Source: Thioclava sp. ES.031 | GTDB lineage: Bacteria > Pseudomonadota > Alphaproteobacteria > Rhodobacterales > Rhodobacteraceae | Direction: 5' to 3' | DNA length: 64,000 bases | Assembly: GCF_002563775.1 (NCBI RefSeq) | Contig: NZ_PDJO01000001.1 | Coordinates: 3,908,501 to 3,972,500 of the forward strand | Shown: piece after piece, positions 1-7,089 of the stretch | Layout of the letters: every line of letters starts with the position of its first letter | How positions within the stretch are numbered: the stretch's first letter is position 1 | Notes under the pieces: generated by a model | Database searches by the model: none | Told to the model about the DNA's origin: nothing | The model's input: only the letters and a program-made list of their open reading frames with translations | Program-made: the position numbers and the translations under genes

Positions 1-2
1 TC

Positions 3-1151
3 GCTGCGCTTCTCTGGCCGCAACCGCAGACCGTCGATATGGGCGAGGTCACGCGCGGCCCGATGAAGCTCGTCATCGAGGATGATGGCCGGACCCGCGT
101 GAGCGAAAGCTACACGGTCTCGACCCCGGTCAGCGGCAGGCTGCAGCGGCTCGATATCCATGTCGGCGATCATGTCGTCGCGAATGAGACGGTCGTCGCC
201 CGGATGCGCCCCGCCCTGCCCGCCGTGCTGGATGCGCGCAGCCGGGCGCAGGCGGAGGCGGCGCTCGCCGAAGCCCAAGCCGCGCTGAGCGCGGCCGAGG
301 GCGATTACCGCGCCGCCGTCGCGATGCGCGAACAGGCCGATAGCGATCTCGCGCGGTCGCAGCGGCTCGCGCTTTCCGGCACGATCAGCCAGTCCAAGCT
401 GGACCGCGATCAGATAAATGCCGATTACGCCGCCGCGCAGGAAGCCGCCGCGAAAGCCGCCATCGCGATGCGCGAGGCGGCGCTGGCCTCGGCAAAATCC
501 GTACTGCAGAACGATGCCGCCGCCAGCAACAGTGAGGGCGTCGAGACGATCCCGCTTTACGCGCCCGCGACCGGAACGGTGCTGCAAATCCTGCAGGAAA
601 ACGAGACCGTGCTCTCTGCAGGCTCCCCGATCATGGAGATCGGCGACATCTCGGAGGGGCTTGAGGTGGTGGCCGATCTTCTCTCGCGCGATGCGGTGCG
701 CGTGCGCCTCGGCGATCCGGTGGAGATCACCGATTGGGGCGGGCCGGACGTGCTGGAGGGCAAGGTGGTCCGCATCGACCCGTCGGGCACGACGAAGGTC
801 TCCGCCCTGGGCGTCGAGGAGCAACGCGTCGGCGTGGTCATCGCCTTCACCGGCGATTCCGCGCAGCGGGCGGGGCTGGGCCACGGCTTTCAGGTGACCG
901 CCCGGATCGTGGTCTGGCAGAACCCCGACGCGCTGCGCGTCCCGTCGAGCGCCCTGTTCCGGCGCGGCACCGGCTGGGCCGTCTTCAAGGTCGAGGACGG
1001 GCGCGCGCGGGAAGTGAACGTGAAAATCGGGACCGATAACGGCACCTATGCCGAGCTTCAGGACGGTCTGAGCGAGGGCGACCGCGTCGTGCTCTATCCG
1101 GTCGAAACGCTGGAAGACGGCTCGCCGGTGGAGGCCCGTTCGGGAGGGTGA
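3..1151 (+). CDS. HlyD-family periplasmic adaptor (efflux), 5' end outside window
   Basis: Membrane-fusion/periplasmic adaptor subunit of a tripartite efflux or ABC exporter. The reading frame is open to the window edge. Codons before the first in-window ATG (39) encode a hydrophobic stretch ending ALLWPQPQTVD, which looks like the end of an N-terminal membrane anchor, so the true start lies upstream. Visible parts in order: a first lipoyl half (TPVSGRLQRLDIHVGD), a long Ala-rich helical hairpin (roughly residues 65-165 counted from the ATG at 39), the second lipoyl half (YAPATGTVLQI), and the beta-barrel and membrane-proximal domains. It would bridge an inner-membrane pump to an outer-membrane channel. 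The partner genes would lie to the left, outside the window. Family assignment is firm; substrate is unknown. Confidence 0.85.
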   Translation, partial: AALLWPQPQTVDMGEVTRGPMKLVIEDDGRTRVSESYTVSTPVSGRLQRLDIHVGDHVVANETVVARMRPALPAVLDARSRAQAEAALAEAQAALSAAEGDYRAAVAMREQADSDLARSQRLALSGTISQSKLDRDQINADYAAAQEAAAKAAIAMREAALASAKSVLQNDAAASNSEGVETIPLYAPATGTVLQILQENETVLSAGSPIMEIGDISEGLEVVADLLSRDAVRVRLGDPVEITDWGGPDVLEGKVVRIDPSGTTKVSALGVEEQRVGVVIAFTGDSAQRAGLGHGFQVTARIVVWQNPDALRVPSSALFRRGTGWAVFKVEDGRAREVNVKIGTDNGTYAELQDGLSEGDRVVLYPVETLEDGSPVEARSGG

Positions 1152-1360
1152 GGTGCGCCTCACGCCCCGCCCCTCCCACCTCGCGAGGAATCACGAAGCC
1201 GCACGAAAAGCGCACCAACCGATCAAAAATGCTTGGGGTGACGCTCAAAAAACCATCACTTGAGAGTTTTTTGCGCCCAAATGCCATGCGGGGCGCAATC
1301 GAGGCGGCTTTTGCCCCCTCTCCAGCTTTGGAAACGCACCACGGTCATGCCCGAATGAAG
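1152..1360. other. Non-coding gap between efflux adaptor and riboswitch
   Basis: No credible gene. It contains a perfect 8-bp inverted repeat, CAAAAAAC (1246-1253) and GTTTTTTG (1266-1273), about 95 bases after the adaptor stop. This could be a weak terminator of the upstream operon. The promoter for the riboswitch transcript must lie in this gap or just after it, but I cannot identify convincing -35/-10 boxes. Confidence 0.4.
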
Positions 1361-1476
1361 GTGCAGGGCGCTTAGGGTTCCGTTGCCGAGAGGCAGGTCT
1401 GGTCCGAGAAGTGCCACCCACGCGGCAAATTCCGTGCGGGCACACGGCGGGCCAAAATCCCGGGAGATTACTGCGC
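1361..1476 (+). promoter_or_regulatory. Guanidine-I riboswitch (ykkC subtype 1)
   Basis: The conserved blocks of the ykkC/guanidine-I aptamer appear in order: TTAGGGTTCCG (1372-1382), GGTCTGGTCCGAGA (1396-1409) and ACACGGCGGG...CCCGGGAGA (1442-1467). The P1 helix can be drawn as GTGCAG (1361-1366) with CTGCGC (1471-1476), one G-U pair included. This class binds free guanidinium and switches on guanidine export, carboxylation or hydrolysis genes. Here it precedes a binding protein gene with the start at 1565. Identified by recall of the consensus; a covariance-model search would confirm it. Confidence 0.93.
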
Positions 1477-1480
1477 AGGT

Positions 1481-1519
1481 CTGACCCGCGCCTCATCTCT
1501 TGTTCCGCCAGCGGGTCGG
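1481..1519 (+). promoter_or_regulatory. Hairpin in the riboswitch expression platform
   Basis: CTGACCCGC (1481-1489) pairs with GCGGGTCGG (1511-1519), a 9-bp stem with one G-U pair and a 21-base loop. It lies five bases after the riboswitch P1 and 45 bases before the first ATG. No U-run follows, so control may be through folding around the leader or ribosome access rather than intrinsic termination. The role is inferred from position. Confidence 0.45.
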
Positions 1520-1564
1520 CCTCTACGCCATATGACGGCGGGACGCATGCCAACGGGGAAGACC

Positions 1565-2632
1565 ATGACCAGAACGAAATTCCTGTCCGCCACGGCCCTC
1601 AGCTTGGGCGTTCTCGCCGCCTCTCTCTCGCCCGCGATGGCCGAGCAGAAAACCGATTTCAAACTCGCATGGTCGATCTATGCCGGCTGGATGCCCTGGG
1701 GCTATCTGGACAGCTCGGGGATCATGGACAAATGGGCCGAGAAATACGGCATCACCGTCGATATCGTTCAGATCAACGACTACGTGGAATCGATCAACCA
1801 ATACACCGCAGGCGGCTTCGACGGCGTCTCCGCGACCAACATGGACACGCTCTCGATCCCGTCGGGCGGCGGCGTCGACACGACCGCGCTGATCGTCGGC
1901 GACTATTCCGACGGCAATGACGCGATCATCTCGAAGAAAGCGACCTCGATCGAGGAGCTGAAGGACACCAAGGTGAACCTCGTCGAGCTGTCGGTCTCGC
2001 ATTACCTGCTGGCCCGCGCGCTCGACAAGGCTGGGCTGGCCGAGAAGGATCTGGCAGGTGTCGTGAACACCTCCGACGCCGACATGATCGCCGCCTTCGC
2101 GACCCCCGAGGTCGAGACCGTCGTGACGTGGAACCCGCTCGTGTCGGAAATCCTCGACACCAACCCGGATGCGAACAAGCTCTTCGACAGCTCGCAGATC
2201 CCGGGCGAAATCCTCGACCTGATGGTGGTGAATACCGAGACGCTCAAGGACAACCCCGATTTCGGCAAGGCCGTGGTCGGCGCCTGGTATGAGGTCATGT
2301 CGAAGATGGCCGCAGGCGACGAAGAGGCGCTGACCGCGATGGCCGAGGCCGCCGGCACCGATCTCGAAGGCTACAAGGCGCAGCTCGCCGCCACGGCGAT
2401 GTTCTACGACCCGGCCAAGGCGGTCGAGCAGGCCGCGAGCGCCGAGATGCCCGAGACCATGACGACGGTCGCGAACTTCCTGTTCGACAAGGGCATCCTT
2501 GGTGTCGATGCGCCTTCGGCCGATTTCGTGGGCGTCGAATATCCCGACGGCTCGGTGACAGGCGACGAAGCCAACGTGAAGTTCCGCTTCGATACGACCT
2601 ACATGCAGATGGCGGCCGACGGCGCGCTTTGA
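1565..2632 (+). CDS. Guanidine/urea-type ABC transporter substrate-binding protein
   Basis: Periplasmic binding protein of the NitT/TauT superfamily, in the group usually annotated as 'putative urea ABC transporter' because it occurs beside urea/guanidine carboxylase genes. 355 residues. I chose the ATG at 1565 rather than 1532 because it gives a clean Sec signal peptide (cleavage after AMA, residue 26) and follows a GGGGAAG ribosome-binding stretch. First gene after the guanidine-I riboswitch and followed by permease, ATPase and a guanidine-hydrolase-type enzyme, so the ligand is most likely guanidinium. The family is clear; the substrate is inferred from context. Confidence 0.87.
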   Translation: MTRTKFLSATALSLGVLAASLSPAMAEQKTDFKLAWSIYAGWMPWGYLDSSGIMDKWAEKYGITVDIVQINDYVESINQYTAGGFDGVSATNMDTLSIPSGGGVDTTALIVGDYSDGNDAIISKKATSIEELKDTKVNLVELSVSHYLLARALDKAGLAEKDLAGVVNTSDADMIAAFATPEVETVVTWNPLVSEILDTNPDANKLFDSSQIPGEILDLMVVNTETLKDNPDFGKAVVGAWYEVMSKMAAGDEEALTAMAEAAGTDLEGYKAQLAATAMFYDPAKAVEQAASAEMPETMTTVANFLFDKGILGVDAPSADFVGVEYPDGSVTGDEANVKFRFDTTYMQMAADGAL

Positions 2633-2640
2633 TCTGACTT

Positions 2641-2660
2641 GCCCGGCCTTCGGGCCGGGC
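2641..2660 (+). terminator. Intercistronic GC hairpin with TTCG tetraloop
   Basis: GCCCGGCC-TTCG-GGCCGGGC is a perfect 8-bp stem with a UUCG tetraloop, nine bases after the binding-protein stop, followed by CCTTTTCC. Such hairpins after the first gene of an importer operon usually give partial termination or protect the upstream mRNA. That would leave the binding protein more abundant than the permease and ATPase. Confidence 0.6.
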
Positions 2661-2688
2661 CCTTTTCCGCCAATTGCCGAAAGCGCCC

Positions 2689-3501
2689 ATGCGTCTGCTA
2701 AACCGACATCCGACCCGGCCCACCGGCATCCTGCTGGCCGCGCTGCCCTTCGTGGCGGTGCTGATCGCCTATTGGATCGGCTCGGAAATCCGGCTTGCGG
2801 CGAACCCGCAGGACAAGCTGCTGCCCGCGCCCGAGACGATCATGAATACCGCCGGGCGGCTCTTCACCGAGCCGAACAAGCGCACCGGTGAAATCCTCCT
2901 CTGGGCCGATACTTTCGCGAGCCTGCGGCGTCTGGCCTTCGGGGTCGGCATCGGCGCGCTGATCTCGCTGACGGTCGGCGTCGGGATCGGGCTGCTGCCT
3001 TATGTCCGGCGCGGATTGTCCAGCTTCGTCGCGGTGCTCTCGATGGTGCCGCCGCTGGCGCTGCTGCCGATCCTGTTCATCGTTTTCGGGTTGGGCGAGA
3101 CCTCGAAGATCGTGCTGATCGTCATCGGCATCACGCCCTTCCTGATCCGCGACCTCTCGCAGCGGGTGCTCGACATTCCGCACGAAGAGATCGTGAAGGC
3201 GCAGACGCTGGGCGCCTCCACTTGGGTCATCGCGCTGCGCGTGGTGCTGCCGCAAATCCTGCCGCGGCTGATCGCGGCCATCCGCCTGTCACTCGGGGCG
3301 GCTTGGCTCTTCCTGATCGCCGCCGAAGCCGTCGCGGCCGAGGTCGGCCTTGGCTACCGCATCTTCCTCGTCCGGCGTTACCTCGCGATGGACATCATCC
3401 TGACCTACGTCATCTGGATCACGCTGCTCGCCTTCCTAATCGACTTCGCCCTCAAAACGCTCTCGCGCAGAGCCTTCCCTTGGCTGGGAGGTGGGCTATG
3501 A
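2689..3501 (+). CDS. ABC transporter permease, NitT/TauT type
   Basis: Inner-membrane permease of the riboswitch-controlled importer. 270 residues from the ATG at 2689; a TTG at 2674 is possible but has no better ribosome site. Multiple hydrophobic spans are visible, beginning at GILLAALPFVAVLIAYWIG. The cytoplasmic EAA-type loop lies around IVKAQTLGASTWVIALRVV, the contact point for the ATPase. Its stop overlaps the start of the ATPase gene (ATGA). Members of this family move sulfonates, nitrate, thiamine precursors or urea/guanidine; guanidine is the contextual choice. Confidence 0.88.
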   Translation: MRLLNRHPTRPTGILLAALPFVAVLIAYWIGSEIRLAANPQDKLLPAPETIMNTAGRLFTEPNKRTGEILLWADTFASLRRLAFGVGIGALISLTVGVGIGLLPYVRRGLSSFVAVLSMVPPLALLPILFIVFGLGETSKIVLIVIGITPFLIRDLSQRVLDIPHEEIVKAQTLGASTWVIALRVVLPQILPRLIAAIRLSLGAAWLFLIAAEAVAAEVGLGYRIFLVRRYLAMDIILTYVIWITLLAFLIDFALKTLSRRAFPWLGGGL

Positions 3502-4289
3502 GCTTCGTCACCGTTCGCGATGTGTTTCAGGAATACGACGGCCGCCCGATCATCGAGCGCGTCAATCTCGACGTGGCCGAGGGCGAGTTCGTCTCGATCG
3601 TCGGCGCCTCCGGCTGCGGCAAATCCACCTTCCTGCGGCTGCTCTTGGCCGACGAGACGCCCACGCGGGGCCGCATCACCGTCGATGGTGGCCAGCCTGC
3701 GCGCGAACCGGGCCGCGAACGCGGCGTGGTGTTCCAGAAATACTCGGTCTTCCCGCATATGACCGTGCGCGACAACATCGTCGCCGCCGAGAGCTTCCCG
3801 AAAGGCTGGGGCTGGTTTCGCGGCGCGAAGCTGCGCGAGGCCCGGGCGCGCGCCGATGAGGTTCTCGAACGGATCGGGCTCGCGCATGTGGCGAAGAACT
3901 ACCCCTCGACCCTCTCGGGCGGGATGCAGCAACGTCTCGCCATCGGGCAGGCGCTGCACGCGCGCCCGCGCATCCTGCTGCTCGACGAGCCCTTCGGTGC
4001 GCTCGATCCGGGTACGCGGCTCTCGATGCACGAATTCCTGACGCAGCTGCGCGCCGAGACCAGCATGACCGTCTTCATGGTCACGCATGATCTGGGCGAA
4101 GGCTTCAAGCTGGGCGACCGCGTTCTCGTGTTCGACAAGACCCGCTGGGACCCGGATTATCCCGAACGCTATGGCGCGACGATCACCTATGATTTCGACG
4201 CCCGCGATCACGGCATTCCGTATCAGCACATCCTCGACAAGATCCCGTCTCTGGCCGCGCAAAGCGACCCTGCGCCCGCGCCGGACTGA
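3498..4289 (+). CDS. ABC transporter ATP-binding protein, NitT/TauT type
   Basis: Energising ATPase of the same importer. 263 residues from the ATG at 3498, which overlaps the permease stop by four bases. Walker A is GASGCGKST (residues 36-44), the Q-loop sits in VVFQKYSVFPH, the signature is LSGGMQQR, Walker B is ILLLDEPFGALD, and the switch His is in MVTHD. The C-terminal extension (about 40 residues after the switch region, with a Tyr/Asp-rich stretch) is seen in the urea/guanidine-associated subgroup. A longer upstream reading frame is only overlap with the permease gene. Confidence 0.9.
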   Translation: MSFVTVRDVFQEYDGRPIIERVNLDVAEGEFVSIVGASGCGKSTFLRLLLADETPTRGRITVDGGQPAREPGRERGVVFQKYSVFPHMTVRDNIVAAESFPKGWGWFRGAKLREARARADEVLERIGLAHVAKNYPSTLSGGMQQRLAIGQALHARPRILLLDEPFGALDPGTRLSMHEFLTQLRAETSMTVFMVTHDLGEGFKLGDRVLVFDKTRWDPDYPERYGATITYDFDARDHGIPYQHILDKIPSLAAQSDPAPAPD

Positions 4290-4392
4290 GACGAAAGTTT
4301 CACCGCGCGCGCCGCTGGGCCCCGCGCGCGGGCCGCCGCCAAGGTCCAGACAGCCTGCCCCGATCCGGGGCTTCGATAGATTGGAGACAGAG

Positions 4393-5667
4393 ATGTTCCA
4401 TGACCTGCCAGGCGGGCGATCGCGCCCGCACCACCCGCAAGCAGCCATCGCGGCGCATGCCCTGCGCGAGCGCCGCCAGCACCACCCGGACCTGACCAAG
4501 CTCGCCGGCTGGAAGGCGATGCGCAAAGAGGCGGAACTCCCCGAGGGCCGCTGGGACGAGGAACGCCGCTGGGCGCTGCGCATGGGGCTGACCGGCGCCG
4601 ACAGCATCGAGGACAAGTCGATCCCGACCTTCGCGCGCGGCGAGCTGCCCCATTACGCGGGCATCAACACCTTCCTCAAGGCGCCCTATGCCGAGGACGT
4701 GCTGGAGGTCTCGCATTACGACGCGACCGTGCTGGGCATCCCCTTCGACGGCGGCACCACCTACCGCGCAGGCACCCGCTTCGGGCCGCAGGGCGTGCGC
4801 AAGATCTCCGCGCTCTACACGCCTTACAACTACGAGATCGGCGTCGACCTGCGCGAGCAGATGACGCTCTGCGATGCGGGCGACGTGTTCACCATCCCGG
4901 CGAATATCGAGAAGAGCTTCGACCAGATCAGCCGCGCGGTCAGCCATGTCTTCTCCTCGGGCTCGCTCCCGATCATGATCGGCGGCGACCACTCGATCGG
5001 CTTTCCTTGCGTGCGCGGCATTGCCGAATGCACCTCTAAGAAGATCGGCATCGTTCATTTCGACCGCCATGCCGACATTCAGGAAAAAGACCTCGACGAG
5101 CGGATGCACACCACGCCGTGGTTCCATTCGACCAACCTGCCCAACGTGCCCGCGAAGAACCTCGTTCAGATCGGGATCGGCGGCTGGCAGGTCCCGCGCG
5201 AGGCGGTGAAGGTCGCGCGCGAACGCGAAACCAACATCATCACCATGGGCGACATGGAAAAGATGGGCATCGACAAAACGATCGAGATGGCGCTCGAGAT
5301 GGCGTGGGACGGGGTCGACATGGTCTACATGTCGTTTGACATCGACTCGATCGACTGTGGCTTCGTGCCCGGCACCGGCTGGCCCGAACCGGGTGGCTTC
5401 CTGCCGCGCGAGGCGCTGGCGCTGGCCTCCGGCATCGCGGCCGAAGGCATCTGCGGGATGGAACTGGTCGAGGTCGCGCCGCCCTATGACGTGTCCGACA
5501 TCACCGCGCTGATGGGCACGCGGGTGATCGTGGATGTGCTGGGCTCGCTGGTCGCCAATGGCAAGCTGGGCGCGCATCGCAAGCATATCGACAAGCCCGT
5601 CTCGCTGCCCCATGGCGAATTCGAGGGCAAGCGCTGGTCGAATTCCGAACCGCATAAGGTGGGCTGA
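4393..5667 (+). CDS. gdmH: Guanidine hydrolase-type ureohydrolase (arginase superfamily)
   Basis: Likely hydrolyses guanidine to urea and ammonia. 424 residues from the ATG at 4393, preceded by GGAG. The frame is open further upstream but lacks a ribosome site and overlaps the ATPase gene. It has an N-terminal extension of about 100 residues before the ureohydrolase fold. All six expected binuclear metal ligands are present: His200 (GGDHS), Asp224, His226 and Asp228 (FDRHAD), Asp316 and Asp318 (DIDSID). Stretches such as NLPNVPAKNLVQIGIGGWQ and VPGTGWPEPGG recall the Ni-dependent guanidine hydrolase of Synechocystis (Sll1077) more than agmatinase. The riboswitch and importer support this. Agmatinase or guanidinobutyrase activity is the alternative. 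Confidence 0.87.
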   Translation: MFHDLPGGRSRPHHPQAAIAAHALRERRQHHPDLTKLAGWKAMRKEAELPEGRWDEERRWALRMGLTGADSIEDKSIPTFARGELPHYAGINTFLKAPYAEDVLEVSHYDATVLGIPFDGGTTYRAGTRFGPQGVRKISALYTPYNYEIGVDLREQMTLCDAGDVFTIPANIEKSFDQISRAVSHVFSSGSLPIMIGGDHSIGFPCVRGIAECTSKKIGIVHFDRHADIQEKDLDERMHTTPWFHSTNLPNVPAKNLVQIGIGGWQVPREAVKVARERETNIITMGDMEKMGIDKTIEMALEMAWDGVDMVYMSFDIDSIDCGFVPGTGWPEPGGFLPREALALASGIAAEGICGMELVEVAPPYDVSDITALMGTRVIVDVLGSLVANGKLGAHRKHIDKPVSLPHGEFEGKRWSNSEPHKVG

Positions 5668-5670
5668 GCC

Positions 5671-6171
5671 ATGCCGCATGATCACGCCCCCCACGGGCAC
5701 CATCACCACCACGATCACGGGCACAGTCACGGGCACAGCCACGGGCATTCCCATGACCACGCGCATCACGGGCATGGTCACAACCACGCCCATGGCGAGC
5801 ATCTGCACAGCCACATGCATCACGAGGACGAGGCGGCGGACCTGCAGGTTCTGGCCACCCAGTTCATCGACGGCTTCATGCAGGCCTCCGACAAGACGAG
5901 CTATCTCAAGCTCGCGGGCGTCCCCTTCGAGCGTCCCTCGTCCACGGGGCCGAAATCGCTGAAACTCGTGGATGTGGAGCTCAAGACCGAATGGCAGGTG
6001 GGCACCGCCTCGCCCTCCTTCGGTTCGCGCGAGCTGTCCTACCTTCCGTTCCCGGGCGAGATGGTCCGCGAACGCACCAACATGTCGCTGATCTACGTGT
6101 CGATGGACGAGAAATCCGTCCTCGACATCCGCGACTTCCTGACCCAACGCAAGAAAGAGATCGACCAATGA
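5671..6171 (+). CDS. Histidine-rich protein, putative nickel chaperone of the guanidine operon
   Basis: 166 residues, starting three bases after the ureohydrolase stop. The first 51 residues contain 27 histidines, mostly as HG/HS/HD repeats (3-51), the kind of tract that binds Ni or Zn in urease and hydrogenase maturation proteins. The remaining ~110 residues (LQVLATQFIDGF to the C-terminus) form a compact, non-repetitive domain I do not recognise. No signal peptide, so probably cytoplasmic. There is no P-loop, so this is not HypB- or UreG-like. Its position directly after a metalloenzyme of a Ni-dependent family suggests nickel storage or delivery to that enzyme. This is inference; a general metal buffer is possible. 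Confidence 0.7.
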   Translation: MPHDHAPHGHHHHHDHGHSHGHSHGHSHDHAHHGHGHNHAHGEHLHSHMHHEDEAADLQVLATQFIDGFMQASDKTSYLKLAGVPFERPSSTGPKSLKLVDVELKTEWQVGTASPSFGSRELSYLPFPGEMVRERTNMSLIYVSMDEKSVLDIRDFLTQRKKEIDQ

Positions 6172-6332
6172 AGACCAGCTTCGCAACGCTTCTGGGCGCA
6201 ATGGCAGCAAGCCCGGCCCTCGCGCATTCCGGCACGCAATTTCATACCCACGGTGTCGAGCCGATGCTGATCGTCGGCGTCGCCGCCCTCGCGGTCTATG
6301 GCATCGTCGAATTCGTCAGATCGCGCCGCTGA
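6168..6332 (+). CDS. Small membrane protein (54 aa), last gene of guanidine operon
   Basis: The ATG at 6168 overlaps the stop of the His-rich gene (ATGA), so the two are translationally coupled. The product has an N-terminal signal-like segment ending ALAHS, a short His-containing linker (HSGTQFHTHG), one membrane helix (MLIVGVAALAVYGIVEFV) and a basic end (RSRR). It resembles the short DUF6732-type proteins of Rhodobacteraceae as I recall them. Three histidines on the presumed periplasmic face hint at a metal-related role, but the function is unknown. Confidence 0.7.
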   Translation: MKTSFATLLGAMAASPALAHSGTQFHTHGVEPMLIVGVAALAVYGIVEFVRSRR

Positions 6333-6350
6333 TTTTTCGAAACGACCTTA

Positions 6351-6374
6351 CAAGGCGCCCCGACGGGCGCCTTG
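6351..6374. terminator. Terminator hairpin between convergent operons
   Basis: CAAGGCGCCC (6351-6360), loop CGAC, GGGCGCCTTG (6365-6374): a perfect 10-bp stem between the guanidine operon (+) and the racemase-like gene (-), whose stop begins at 6376. The T-run is poor on the plus strand (TTCACT). On the minus strand the stem is followed by TAAGGTCG. Its position suggests it ends both transcripts. Confidence 0.65.
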
Positions 6375-6375
6375 T

Positions 6376-7089
6376 TCACTCCGGCACGCCCAGCCCCGCA
6401 AGCTTGCGCATATGCCAGGCCAGCGCCTGGTTCGAGCTGAGCACCGGCATCCCGAGCTCCGCTTTCAGTTCCGGCAAAATCCGCCGCGTCCGCAGGTTGG
6501 TGCAGGACAGGAAAATCCCGTCCAGCTTGGCCTGCCCCGCAAGGCTCCGCGCGGCCGCCGCGATCGAGGCCGGATCGATCCGCGCGACCCGCGCCTCCAC
6601 TTCCTCGCCGAAAGACAGCGTCGCGGGCACGGTGATCCCTGCAGCGACGAAGGCCGCCCGCAAAGGCTCCGCGACCGAGGCGACATAGGGCGAGACGATC
6701 CCCACCCGCTCCAACCCGAGATCGGAGATCGCAGCCAGCGCGGCACTCAGCGGATCGGTCACATGCCGCGTCGTGACGCCCGCCATGACATTCGCCCGTA
6801 CCTCGTCCGGCCCGATCAACGCCGCGCCCGAGGTGCAGCCATAGCCCACCACATCGAACTTCGCCGCAGGCGGCAGCAACGCCGCCGCGCCGCTCAAAGC
6901 GCGCTCCATCTCGGCGATGCTCGACGGGGTCAGGTCATCGCCCGAATGGACGCGCGTGACATGCATCCGCGCGTCGCCCGGCGGGATGTAGCGGCGGAAT
7001 TCGTCCTCGATGGTCTCGTCCACACGTAGCACGATCAGCCCCATCGTGGGCGTGGCGTCGTCGCGAAGACGATAAGGGAAATCGGCCAT
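6376..7089 (-). CDS. Asp/Glu racemase superfamily protein (maleate isomerase/EutA-like)
   Basis: 237 residues. This fold (aspartate racemase, arylmalonate decarboxylase, maleate isomerase, hydroxyectoine-utilisation EutA) uses one or two active-site cysteines. Both are visible: Cys85 in GYGCTSGA and Cys196 in FLSCTNLR. Last gene of the minus-strand catabolic operon, overlapping the M24 gene by one base (ATGA). With an Ehu-type importer upstream it may be EutA-like, but maleate isomerase or another racemase is equally possible. The reaction cannot be read from sequence. Confidence 0.75.
   Translation of the reverse strand: MADFPYRLRDDATPTMGLIVLRVDETIEDEFRRYIPPGDARMHVTRVHSGDDLTPSSIAEMERALSGAAALLPPAAKFDVVGYGCTSGAALIGPDEVRANVMAGVTTRHVTDPLSAALAAISDLGLERVGIVSPYVASVAEPLRAAFVAAGITVPATLSFGEEVEARVARIDPASIAAAARSLAGQAKLDGIFLSCTNLRTRRILPELKAELGMPVLSSNQALAWHMRKLAGLGVPE

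Noticed and set aside
4300..6210. 636-residue minus-strand open frame across the ureohydrolase and His-rich genes
   Set aside because: Antisense to two clear genes; Arg/His/Val-rich low-complexity product without domain features.
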